From assembly GCF_963675165.1 (NCBI RefSeq), contig NC_087379.1, positions 1,616,201 through 1,680,200 on the forward strand: DNA of 64,000 nt, in the 5' to 3' direction. Below, piece by piece: positions 1-9,904 of the stretch. A model generated the notes under the pieces. That model was not told where the DNA came from. It worked only from the letters and a program-made list of their open reading frames with translations, and did not search any database. This DNA comes from Halichondria panicea. Taxonomy: Eukaryota > Porifera > Demospongiae > Suberitida > Halichondriidae. The position numbers and the translations under genes were made by a program. Position 1 is the first letter of the stretch; every line of letters begins with the position of its first letter.

Positions 1-1
1 A

Positions 2-457
2 CCGTATGCTTGTTTTGGCCCAAGAGGAATTGTCTACAACAACACAGTGTACCTAATGGGGGGACGTGTTGGCAAGAATCTAAACAAGGTGTGTGCTGCT
101 CAAGTCGACAAGCTCATCTCAGCAGACCGACAGGATGATGGGAGTGCCAACAAAGCTGACTCTGTCTGGAATACACTATCCAACACACCGTCTTACCAGC
201 CCTCCCCTGTAACGATATCCGACACCCTCTTTGCTGTTATTGGAAAGGATAGTGAAAATAAAACCACTCAAAAGATCTACGCCTACTCATCCTCGATGGA
301 CTCCTGGCTCTACATTGGTGATCTACCATCTCCTATAGCATACGCTGCCACTGTGTCACTGTCTCCAACAGAGTGCCTTGTGATCGGGGGACTGAACAAT
401 GAATGTGAAAGACAATCAACTGTGCATAAAATTAAAAGTGCAACAACCATTTCTTGA
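2..457 (+). CDS. KCK gene K0: 3' part of the Kelch exon (cut by window edge)
   Basis: The reading frame is open from base 2 and ends at a TGA at 455-457. It encodes the last blades of the same Kelch propeller found at 12852-13751 and 55981-56901, with GG-type blade ends (LMGG, VIGG) and the W of the blade repeats. Kelch propellers bind proteins or other ligands on one face. The rest of the gene (kinase, coiled coil, first blades) lies left of the window. It differs from the other copies mainly in short loop segments after the GG motifs (GRVGKN, GKDSENKTT) and after YAC (FGP). One blade has IG instead of GG (AVIGKD). No lesion is visible in this part. Family membership is certain by near-identity to the other copies. 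Confidence 0.85.
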   Translation, partial: PYACFGPRGIVYNNTVYLMGGRVGKNLNKVCAAQVDKLISADRQDDGSANKADSVWNTLSNTPSYQPSPVTISDTLFAVIGKDSENKTTQKIYAYSSSMDSWLYIGDLPSPIAYAATVSLSPTECLVIGGLNNECERQSTVHKIKSATTIS

Positions 458-578
458 GTGTTTTGGTTTGTATAGCTCAAATGTTTATGATAATTGTTGA
501 AATAATCATAATCATGTTGCATAGATACTTGCATGGTACACGATAGAGGTTACCATGCATGCAGTGCATCATACAACG

Positions 579-848
579 TAGTTGGGCGCCGCCGCCCTCT
601 ACCGTTGCCTGGAAGGAGGTCAGGATTGATCACACCCACTCAACTGTACCACGTGTGAATTTTACACACGTTGGATTGACTGAGAGGCGAGGCCAACACC
701 CACTTTAATAAATTATATTCATCGCTATTGGTTAGCACCCACATAGAATGAATGATATTTCATGATACTATTGCGTAACAGGCCAGAACAAAACTGTTGA
801 TGAACTTGATTCCCGACCTCCTTCAAGGAGGGCGGTGACGCTCGACTA
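579..848. mobile_element. 270-bp MITE, 9-bp target duplication (MULE-like)
   Basis: Inverted ends start TAGTTGGGCGCCGCCGCCC and finish GCTCGACTA. The flanks carry an exact 9-bp duplication, CATACAACG (570-578 and 849-857). A related element sits at 63432-63650. No coding capacity. It occupies most of the gap between K0 and the CWF19L1 copy. The 9-bp duplication suggests the Mutator-like superfamily; that assignment is inference. Confidence 0.8.
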
Positions 849-972
849 CATACAACGTACCATGCAGCCCCTCCCCTTTAATTATCATTGGACAACAAAC
901 ACAAAACGTCAATTATACAAAAGTGAAAGTGAAAATAAACTTGATCATCGTTGTCAGTTGTAAGTTGTGAAA

Positions 973-1507
973 TCATGATTCAAAGTTCTTCCTCATTTCT
1001 AGAGCAACTTTCGTCTTCTCGTCCTTCGTCGCAAGACACAACTTCCAGTTGATCTGATTGGGCAGATTCAGAACGAGAGGATCAGCCAACACCTCCCTGC
1101 AGCCGATATTGCAACCAATAAAAGCATTCAACATGTCATTAATTGGTTTTTAATTACCTTCCAAATTGGAGAGAGAAACGCTCGTACGTATTGTTCCAGG
1201 AACTAAAACAGTTTGTGTGTTCACTCGATAGGTATGATGACAGATTTGTGGAAGAGACATTTGCTGAGTATGCAATAGAAAGGTTAGAGGTGTGCATTGT
1301 CGGTGTGACGAGACTCACGGATATGTTCTTACCTACTCACTTGAGAGTGCTGTTTACCTCATGAGCTCAAAGTAGTAGAAACATACTATAACCTATATTC
1401 AGTGATCTGGTTGTTTGTCTGCGTGAGTTGGTGAGAAAATGGTCTTGTGAACATATTTCCCCCATCATCAAATTCTGCCAGGATTTATGAAACACCAGTG
1501 TATGCAA

Positions 1508-1547
<40 letters not shown>

Positions 1548-3440
1548 TGGTGGGAGTGTGCGTGTGCGTGTGTGTGTGTGTGTGTGGGGTGGGGTGTGTG
1601 TGTGTGTGTGTGTGTGTGTGGGGGGGGAGCGGTGTGTGTAGCAAAACTAACTAGCAATGTGTTACCTCTGAGAGTGGTGTTTCCCTGGGCACAGTCTCAA
1701 GCCACACCCCCATACTCCGCCCATAATGTATGAAGGCTTGTCTCAGAGCATCAGAGGGAATCTTGGTCACTGGAATAACCTACAGTGACCACCATTACCA
1801 TCACACACTAACCATACACAACTATCAGTCAACACATCTACCATACACACACTAGCATGTACCGTATTTATACAATGTTTCCACATAATTATGTAAGTTT
1901 GCGAATGCTAATGGCTTCACATATACGATTTCAAATACCTATATTGTATGACATTATGATCTTTGCTAGATGGTCTCTTTCTAAATCGTTTAAATTGATT
2001 TCACAGAATTCAAGTTATGGCAGCTGAGTGAAAGACTCCTGAATCATTAATAAATTGGAGAAATCGCATTACAACTTCCCATCAAAACCTTGTAGCCGAA
2101 TCTCAACACACCAACCATACAGTATCAATCACGTAATACGGCCTTGACGGTACTGACCTGTAGTTGAAGATGTTGTGATTTGTAGTTTCTCTCGAAGATG
2201 ACACACAACTGATCTTTGCTGTTGAAGTACTTCCTCAGAGCACTCTTAAACTTTCCAAGCTCCTCCAAAACCTCCTACAGTAATAGAGCACAGGTCATAC
2301 AGTGTACATGCATGATATATGATCTCTGCTTACACAGTGGGCAGACCAACAGTGGCTGTACTAAAGAGGTGGTCTGCTAACACAGGTCCAAACACATGCT
2401 ATGGAGACTTTGGGACCCATTAACCTGGCTGTATTATAGAGGGTGGCCTGCTTACAGGCTGACCACTACAGACTGCTAAATAGTACACACAGCGCATGGA
2501 AACATACTCTCCACAATACAAACAATGACTATACACACACAGCAGTGGTACACACAGCACATGAACTCACTGGTGGTGCGTCAGTGGAGGCTGCATAGTG
2601 ACCGATGGGTAGGACCAGCACATGCTCTGGTACCATCCCACCCTTGGATAAAGCCAGGTAGGTCTATATAGGGTATACAATACAAACTGTTAGTGGTCTG
2701 CTATTTGTGAGCTACATTGTATTTTGTATGTGCAGTATTAGCAGGTACAACACACTCTATCTCACATGATCTCCGATGGAGACCACGAGATGTTTCTCCA
2801 CCTCCTTGCCCCCCAGACAGAACCAGCACGGCCCCCTGGGCTGGGGAGGGGGTCGTCTCTTTTCAGGGGGTCCTCCGTCCTGTCGTCTCTTCTGTTTGCG
2901 ATGAGCTGAATCAAGAGCCCTCTGGTCAAATAAGAAGTTAGGCCCAGCCTCCTCTTGAGACTCCCTCTGCACAGTGTGTGGGGTAGGTACACAATAAACT
3001 TTGACCTCTGCAAACACGGTGGATTTGAACTACAACACAAATGGTGATATCTAGAGATAGGACTCTCAGAGTGCTACATAACGCAAGCTTTTGTTTGGAA
3101 AATTGGTATATTGAGCCTTCAAGGATAGCTAGACATTATATGGGATAATAGTTTTTCTTACCAAAGATTTGACTAGTTCAGTGTAGGGACAGTTGGTGGC
3201 AGTGGGTGGTTGCTGAGTCAGCTCTTTCTCGTCCATGGAGCTCATGGGTGTGACAGAGAATGCATACAGCTACTGCAGGTATGAAGATGATGTCATCATT
3301 AATAACATGTAATACTAATGGGACTAGAATGATTTCAACTCACTCTTTTCTTTTTGTCTGGATTTCCCACTTGAGCAAAAGCTAAGAATCGTGTCACATG
3401 ATGTGGCTTGCCTTGGAGGATTTTGTGATTCCTGCATGAA
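973..3440 (-). pseudogene. CWF19L1: CWF19L1 copy 1, 5'-truncated pseudogene
   Basis: CWF19L1 is a CwfJ-family protein related to the Cwf19 splicing/lariat-debranching factor. Read on the minus strand, exons lie near 3344-3428 (KILQGKPHHVTRFL), 3162-3272 (LYAFSVTPMSSMDEK), 2766-2966 ([18 protein letters not shown], the CwfJ_C1 signature), 2571-2663 ([20 protein letters not shown]), 2158-2274 ([16 protein letters not shown]), 1666-1779, about 1380-1505, 1158-1202 and 973-1096 (REVLA...LVLNLPN). Splice sites fit GT-AG. Lesions: a TAG at the first codon of the exon at 3270-3272, a TAA at 1485-1487 where other copies have YF, and a 2-base deletion giving an early TGA at 973-975. The 5' third is missing and is replaced at about 3830 by DNAJC25 sequence. 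It is convergent with the K0 Kelch gene. Confidence 0.85.
1512..1622. repeat. (GT)n microsatellite in a CWF19L1 intron
   Basis: A long, interrupted GT/TG run with G-rich interruptions lies just upstream, in minus-strand sense, of the exon encoding VPYFLAEFDDG. The same intron carries shorter GT tracts in the copies at 14490-14580, 37010-37055 and 57964-58010, so the repeat predates duplication and varies in length between copies. It gives long spurious CVCVCV and HTHTHT reading frames. Confidence 0.9.
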
Positions 3441-3848
3441 ATGAAACACAATACAGTTAGCATCAAAAGTTGTGGAGGTATTACTGTGTAGGGATTTAAA
3501 GATGAGGACATGTAACATGTACGTATAATTACAAGCATTAAATGAAGTATCTTCGAACAGTCAAAACTTTAGTTCTGTTGGTCCAATCACATTCATTTTC
3601 AGACATACATGTAGAGAGATGCCTTTCAGATGATGTGTTAATTATTTTCAGCCAGTTTTTGACAATGGCCTGAACGGACTCAAAAAATCAAGAAATTGTA
3701 CCAACAGAACTCTATTTAAAGAGCTGACACTAATAATACAGGTGAACGTACCATAGTTCAACAACTTCTCCAGGTGATTGGGAAGAGAACTGACCAATAG
3801 ATTATCTCCCTTGTCTTGATGCTGATAGCTGGTCTCCTGGAGGGACTC

Positions 3849-5720
3849 TACTGTGGCAGAGAGAGCTGCTATGACGGTCAGTCCCTACACTCACTATTGA
3901 CAGAGTGCGTGTGGTTGGAGTTGTGGATTATTAGATCTGGCTAGCTAGTTCAATGCAAGTAAATCATTTTAGAGCTGACTAGAGATGCTGTGATTTGTAG
4001 AAACAGGTGTATCAGTATAATTATCTGTATGAGCTGTTTTTACCTATCATCCAGGCCAACACCTGACTAGCTGATAATTATTCTCGTTCCCTACATGCAG
4101 TTCTTCAAGTGGACAAATAGTCACAGCTGTAAGTACGTGGTGGAGCTATTGACTGTGCTCACACACTGTTGCCTGGTTACAGGCTGAGATGAGGAGAGCC
4201 TATCGACACCTGGCACTGGAGTACCATCCTGGCAAGAACAAGGTAACAGAGGGAGAGTTGGTTAGTCTCAGTAGATATACAACTAGTCCCAAAACCATCG
4301 TAAAATGCTTTATAATTTTATCTAATGTAATGGTGCCATAGTAAAGTGAATTGCACAGTATAGTCACATTGCATGTACCCCCTCCCCTCATGAAATGAAT
4401 CTCCATTTCTTTGTGTGCCCCTAATACCTCACTCCCCCCTCCAGGCTGAGGGCTCTAGGGAGAGGTTCCAGCTCATCAGCACGACCTACGAGATACTGAA
4501 GGATGAGGAGGAGAGAGCAAACTATGACTACATGCTTGAGAACCCTGGTAGGTACAGGGCTAGGGGGTAGTTATTACTCACTACCTACTAGTAACTAAAG
4601 ACAGTTCCCCTGCAATTGGTGATAACTTTACCATGGCTACTCTAATGGCAGTTCTCTGTTTGCCTGTTAATTGGATAGTTATGCTAATGGAGTTGTTATA
4701 TAGAGAGATGCATTCTTAGGAAGTAAATAGTTGCTATAATAGCATCATTCACATCGTATGCCCACCACACACACTCACACAATAAGTTACTGCCCCCCCA
4801 CAGAGCAAGTGTACCATCACTACTATCACTACGATCTTCGTCTAGTGACCCCCCAGGTGGACATCCGAGTGGTTGTGGGTGTGGCCATCAGCGTTATCTC
4901 TCTGGTCCAGTACCTCGGCTGGTGGCACTCGTACGATACAGCCATCACTGCAGCTCTCTCAGAATGCCAAGGTGAGACTAGTTTGCAAGGCATCTCAAAA
5001 CAAGTTAGGAACCTAAAAGATGCATTTAGTAGCTGTTGGTGTGCTACCATACGGTGTGTATAAATCAGCAATTAGTTTCCAGTCCACATTGTCCATTTCT
5101 ATTTTTAGGAAAAAATCGTTGGCTATCTATGATTATAAGTGGTGCTTTTTCAGAATCAGGCCTCTTTTTAAGCCCATACAGAAGACGTCAGATTGATTGA
5201 TTATCAACAGCAAGTAAACACATACCCATAGTGTGTGAATGAGGTGCTCACAGTGGCTGTATTTAAGTAGCATACTCTGTAGACATGTAGTTATTTATGT
5301 CCCCAGATATCGTGAGGAGCTGGCAGTGGAGAAGGGGTTGTTGAAGGAGGGTCAGAGACGGACTCAAGGGAGGAAGTAAAGAACGACGAAGAGACTGTGC
5401 TACAGAGAATTGTGGAGTAGAACCTCAACATTCTGTGAGTCGATGATGTAACCAGCTAGTCTTATAATTATTGTGCCATTATTTTGTTAGGAACTTTTGT
5501 TTACCTTTTGTTTACAATTGAAGTTGAGGGGGTAGGTTGGTCTACTCACAAGTGTTTATATTTCAAGCATTAATTTCTGTTCTGGTAGTGGTTGATACAG
5601 TAAACCTATGTTGCAGAGTACAAGGAGGAGAGGAAAGAAAGACGGCGCTGCTAGACAATGCCAAGTACAAGAAGTACAAGTGAGAGTGAGGCCAGTGAAG
5701 GAGGTTAGACGATACCAAGT
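3849..5720 (+). pseudogene. DNAJC25: DNAJC25 copy A, pseudogene with HPD motif lost
   Basis: DNAJC25 is a type III J-domain membrane protein. Visible exons: 3849-3875 (CGRESCYD), 4101-4131 (VLQVDK), 4183-4242 (AEMRRAYRHLALEYHPGKNK), 4445-4547 (RFQLISTTYEILKDEEERANYDYML), 4804-4971 (VDIRVVVGVAISVISLVQYLGWW, a membrane segment) and 5307 onward (ELAVEKGLLKEGQRRT), then remnants to about 5690 (EYKEERKERRR). Lesions: an in-frame TAG at 4118-4120; HPD changed to HPG (GGC at 4231-4233), which abolishes Hsp70 stimulation in J proteins; a frameshift before the EEVKNDEE segment; a TAG inside it; and a further frameshift in the last exon. The 5' end is joined to a CWF19L1 intron fragment (about 3767-3825). 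Copies B and C have different lesions. Confidence 0.85.
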
Positions 5721-5857
5721 ACAGTGAGTAAGTGATTAATAAAGTCACCATGATTACAATACCCCACCCTCACAGGAGATACGTGAGAGCTGGTCAGAAA
5801 AGAGTCACCACAAACTGTTAGGGACAATAACATTTTGTATGAAAGCATATTTATCAT

Positions 5858-6012
5858 TTTTTGCTTCGGTTTTATTGAAAGGAATTTTGCAGTAATAATT
5901 AAGGTTTTATTGAAAGGAATTTTGCAGTAATGCAAAATTCCTTTCAATAAAACCGAATAAATTTTTTTTTTACAAACACAAAATTTTGTGTTTGTAAAAA
6001 AAAATTTATTTT
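5858..6012. repeat. Two adjacent near-perfect hairpins
   Basis: Positions 5865-5960 read out and back around GGTTTTATTGAAAGGAATTT and its complement. Immediately after, a second inverted repeat is built on an A/T run and ACAAACACAAAATTTTGTG (about 5960-6012). No reading frame. A partly deleted version occurs at 27200-27275 in the parallel duplicated segment. Confidence 0.7.
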
Positions 6013-6210
6013 GCATGCAATTAATTAAGGCGCATGCGCACAGAGCCTGCACAGAGCTGCAAAGCATTTCAAGCACATTCCTTAGTGGTAGATTTAATTA
6101 TTTCATATTTCAATTTATTGGAGCAGCCAATCAGAGAGTACCTGACGCATGTTGAGAAAACCACAAATTCCTTGGCTTAGGGTGTACTATATAAGGAGGG
6201 CTCTTTGCAC

Positions 6211-6403
6211 CGTATAGCGTGTAATTTTCGTGGGGCAAAATATTCGTGGTTGGAGGTCTGACCACGAATATTTTACCCACGAATGAAGCGACCTTGCCTA
6301 CCTTTACCTGCAGTGCAAGCAGCAACCACGAAATGTCTCAATATTGCTGAACCACGAATATTTTGTCCCCTGAAAATTACCCTCTATACGGTATACGTGT
6401 GTA
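6211..6403. mobile_element. Foldback MITE (ACCGTATAG ends)
   Basis: Inverted ends ACCGTATAGCGTGTAATTTTC and GAAAATTACCCTCTATACGGT flank internal inverted copies of a CACGAATATTTT motif. A related, more decayed element lies at about 20415-20538. It abuts the putative BCL-2-type gene and is missing from the parallel segment at 27.4 kb, so it inserted after that duplication or was deleted there. Superfamily not assigned. Confidence 0.6.
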
Positions 6404-6406
6404 TCA

Positions 6407-7352
6407 ATGTTATCCCGACCAACCAACTTCCGCTCCAATCAACTCGATCCTCCACTCTCTCCACTCCACTCAAGTCTCCTTCAACTATGGCCCATTCAAG
6501 AGACGACCTTCACCAAATCAAAACCCAAAGCAGTGCCATGCCATCACCTCGTGGATTTTATGCTGAAAGAAGACGGAATACAACTGAAATACAACTACAG
6601 CCACGACAAGCTTATGAGGGGTCTCCTTGAGAAGGATAAAGGCTTTAAAGATGTGATTTCGACGCTGGAAAGTTGCTGTAAAGACCTGAAACTGAAGCAT
6701 CAACAAAGAATTGAGGGCCGAGTGAAGACACTGGACATATCTCACTAACAACTCTATGTTGAATATCAAGACTCTTGTTCCAGGCTCATGGTAGACGACA
6801 TCAAGTGGGGCAAGATTGCAGTGCTGCTGTTCTTCACGAGCGTACTAGCCAAACGATTGTATGAAGAGAACAAGACTCCCTTGATAGACAGTATCATTGG
6901 ATGGCAGACGACATTTCTTCATGACTTCACTCAGTGGATTCTCGAGCATGGCGGTTGGGTAAGAAATTGTTGTATATGTATTTTCTATTACTTTGTATAA
7001 ATTCGATGTACTATAATTACTTGTGTGTTTCTTTAATAATATTTTATTTCTCCACATCCAGGGTGCCATCAAGGGAGCAGTGAGTATTGATGCCTCTGAG
7101 AAAGCCAAAGAGAGAACTGAAAACCAAAGACGTGAGAACCGCCGCCCTACTGGCTGGCTCACATGTACAGTGGCTGCAATCAGCTTAGGAGTTGCCCTAG
7201 TATATAGGAGCTCTCACATTCAAATAGAACACTTTTGCTGGAATCACTTAATTCGGACCGACCCCACTCAATCTCTCCTTCATAATCACTTAGTAGTTTT
7301 ATTTTTACAATTTTCTTTTTATAGCAAATGTTTTCAAAAAAGTTTGTTATAA
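6407..7352 (+). pseudogene. BCL-2-family gene (BH4/BH3/BH1/BH2 and tail anchor), one in-frame stop
   Basis: The sequence shows HHLVDFMLKEDGIQL (BH4-like), then ISTLESCCKDLKLKHQQRI (BH3 position, with D but not the usual G), VKTLDIS, a TAA at 6746-6748, and in the same frame MVDDIKWGKIAVLLFFTSVLAKRL (BH1-like, NWGR replaced by KWGK) and FTQWILEHGGW (BH2). An intron splits the gene directly after GGW (6959 to 7061), the position conserved in BCL-2 family genes. The last exon (7062-7352) has a hydrophobic tail anchor (TGWLTCTVAAISLGVALVY). BCL-2 proteins control mitochondrial outer-membrane integrity and cell death. The TAA lies between two parts that align without a gap, so a nonsense mutation is more likely than an intron, although an AG acceptor exists at 6782. 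The start is uncertain: ATG 6407 is in frame, while ATG 6487 fits a conserved MAHSRD start but needs a frameshift. Confidence 0.75.
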
Positions 7353-7710
7353 TTATTATCATATCCATTAATAATAATAATTAAGGGTTGCATTATTATA
7401 TATAATACTATAGAGTTGAGTATACGTTGAAAAACATGTATAATTATACAGCTATAGCTGGAGCTGTATATAATTAATAGTATAATATATAGTATCAGTT
7501 GAACTGCTTATGAATCACACAGTACGCATATATAATTATACATGCAGCTTGAGACATTAATTTACACAAAAATATTATTGATATAGATTATCGGATTCTA
7601 AAGATAATCGCTATAATAATTATATGACAAAACAACATTGCTCTTTCATACAAGAATAAATAGGAGTACACTACTAATGTTTTTTTTTGCAAGCGTCAGT
7701 GATTTAGTTC
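7353..7710. other. AT-rich spacer
   Basis: Very AT-rich DNA with TATA and ATTATA runs between the BCL-2-type gene and a minus-strand coding segment. I see no supported gene or element. Confidence 0.6.
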
Positions 7711-8397
7711 TCAATGTCCTCCACCTTCATGCTCTCGTACTTCTTGACCTTCGTACTCTCAGAGGACTGTGAGGGCGTGGCTGAGGGAGGTGGGAGCAGG
7801 CTGTGGGCAACAGTGGCAGCAGAGGGAGTCCTGCTCTCATATGCCACTGTGTGTGTGTGGGGGGGGGGGGTTAGTTGAGTATGCCATACAGTAAGAGGGT
7901 GGGATATATATACACACGTATAGTAGCTGATGATACTAGATACTGTATTAATACGAACAGCTTTTAAAGATATTCAAAGATATTTGAAGCAAAGGATATG
8001 GTTTAAAATACAATGAGACTATTAATTAACTTACCAGTATTGTTGCTGGTACTGCCGTTGGTATTGGTGGAGTAGATATTTTGGTTCATTTCGTCAAAAT
8101 TGATATCCAGTGTCTCCAACTTCTCATCCTTTAGTGCCTCCTCTGCGCTGGGAGTCTTGATAGATTTTACTCTCACTTTAACATCCACACTCTCAGAGAC
8201 TAGGACGTTTGTCTTCCTCTGACTAACTGGAGTAGAGGCCAGAGAGTTGAGCTCGTGGGACTCGAAGGATTGGGTGTCGACATCTCTTCTGTTTCTGTCT
8301 GGGAGGAGATAGTAGTCAGTGACAGAGCCAGAGGAAGGTGGGCGGTTGATGGTTACGTATCGTTCCTCTGAATCATGTGAGGACACCTTGTTCTGTG
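7711..8397 (-). CDS. Last two exons of an unknown gene with tyrosine motifs
   Basis: Read on the minus strand, an acceptor CACAG at about 8398 opens an exon to 8034 that ends at ACTG|GTAAGT. The next acceptor, in a CA-rich tract near 7847, joins in frame (SNNT|VAYESR) to a stop at 7711-7713. The predicted C-terminal part is about 165 residues, hydrophilic and rich in S, T, P and acidic residues, with no membrane segment. It has several tyrosines in YxxhydrophobicX-like settings (YVTI, YYLL, YESM), as in cytoplasmic tails that bind SH2 or adaptor proteins. Upstream exons were not found with confidence. It has no second copy in the window, unlike its neighbours. Function unknown; the tail interpretation is inference. 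Confidence 0.5.
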
Positions 8398-9660
8398 TAC
8401 GTGTGGGGAGGAGGGGACAGTTGAGATTAGTTGGTTGCTCTACTCACTAACACATAGAATACTGTTCCATGCAATCACTTCGAGTCAATATATGCAATAT
8501 GTCAGTACAACATACTACCATGAATTATAACTCTAGTCTTTAAAGCATACCAGAGAAAGAAAGATTGATTTTCAACCTGGTATCAGATCTTTGACTTTGT
8601 GATGCAAACTGTACGGAAAGCGACTAAATACTACAGGAATATGTCCAATGTCCACCTTTGAACCTTGCATATAAAATACACCTTTTAATGGTAAAAAACC
8701 GTTAATATTCAAACTGTCAGAGATGAGAGCTAGCTAGGGCCTGGGGCTAGGGGGAACAGACTGCAGTCGTTGCTGTAGCCTCCTTGTGGTGAACCATGTA
8801 TCCTCTACTATCTATGGTACAAGTAAGATAAAATTAGGTAGTCTATAAAATTATAATTATATCATCTCAGTACATGCAGTACATGCAGTATACACAATAG
8901 CTAGCTGGTACATGGTATGGTATAGATACATGTCTGATGTAGATCTAGTATTAGTAACGCTTGTTTGTAAAGACAGACCCTTCGCACCACCTTCACTCTT
9001 GTTTCTTCTTTTCCGCTATATGTCCATTTACTCCATACGTTTCATACTATCTCACTTGTAATTGTTGTTTCACCATTTCCCAGGCCGTACTGTACAAGTG
9101 AAAGCAATCCTTGAGATCTGCAACGTCTTGGTCTACAAAGAGTCTGTCGTTCACTTCTCATTTCTGGATTCTTAACCCATGTTCCTGTGCATCATTACTG
9201 TGTGGCTTGTGCTACACTGAGTACATATTTTTGTCTTCAAATTTTGAGTGGAGTTTCTACTGGGACTATTGTAGCATTGTCCTTGGGACCGAGGCTACAG
9301 ACTGCTCTGCCTCATAAGTGAAGAGGCGAACACAAATGCCAGAATGTTCTTTCACAATAATAATTGTTTTTTGTGCAATAAAACAATGTTTGCTGTATTA
9401 ATTTCAATAGTGTTACAACATGTTGGGATGCATGAGCACATTAATTTTAATACCCTGTATGGATCTGCACTAGATCTAGTATTAATTGAATGTCATAATC
9501 CTCTGGAGCCGCCCCCACATCATAGATAATTATAAGGTCAAAGTTCATGGACTTAAGCTCTTGTAACTGTACAAGCCACACCTCCTTTTGCTGCAATAAA
9601 GGAAGGGCGTATCTAGTACCATGAACTTTTAGGGCTGCTTGTTTTTGTCATGCTTCACCA
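8398..9660. other. Spacer upstream of K1
   Basis: No convincing exon on either strand. A solo transposon-like end (CCTCTACTATCTATG, 8802-8816) matches the ends of the 7-bp-duplication elements described at 35125 and 41072, but no partner end was found nearby. A short inverted pair (AGTTCATGG at about 9542 and CCATGAACTTTT near 9620) lies about 40-120 bases upstream of the K1 leader exon. Confidence 0.5.
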
Positions 9661-9662
9661 AT

Positions 9663-9893
9663 CAAGCTTTCTCTTGACTTTACAGTTTACAGTCTAGTAC
9701 AGGTAAGTCAGTAATTAATATAATACTGTATTAATATAAAACTGCATATTTATGGTCCTGTATACGTAAGGCAGCTCTATGAATGCAATAATTATATTAC
9801 AAAGCTGAAAGACTGATTCTTTTCATTGCTATTTATAAGCATTGACTTTACTTTTTCTGTTATAATAGAGCTGGATATATTGCATTCACACAG
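9663..9893 (+). other. K1 5' UTR exon and leader intron
   Basis: The leader ends TAGTACAG with donor GTAAGT at 9703, and the acceptor TTCACACAG ends at 9893, 11 bases before the ATG. K2 (donor after 18353, acceptor 18444) and K4 (49825, 49897) have the same arrangement, and K3 keeps the acceptor (28711). The shared AAGCTTTCTCT or AAGCTTTCTAT stretch before the donor suggests a common core promoter and leader. Confidence 0.7.
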
Positions 9894-9904
9894 TAACGAA
9901 GACA

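Noticed and set aside
1143-1364. Plus-strand frame reading YVLFQELEQFVCSLDRYDDRF (repeated at 14119, 36642, 57597) that looks like a conserved protein.
   Set aside because: It is antisense to CWF19L1 C-terminal exons, whose minus-strand reading (FSLQFGR|EVLA...) matches a known family with fitting splice sites. Conservation between copies is due to recent duplication.
1367-1657. Long HTHTHT and CVCVCV reading frames.
   Set aside because: They are translations of a GT microsatellite inside an intron.
8802-8816. Solo CCTCTACTATCTATG end as evidence of a full 7-bp-duplication element.
   Set aside because: No partner end or matching GTACAAG duplication was found upstream.
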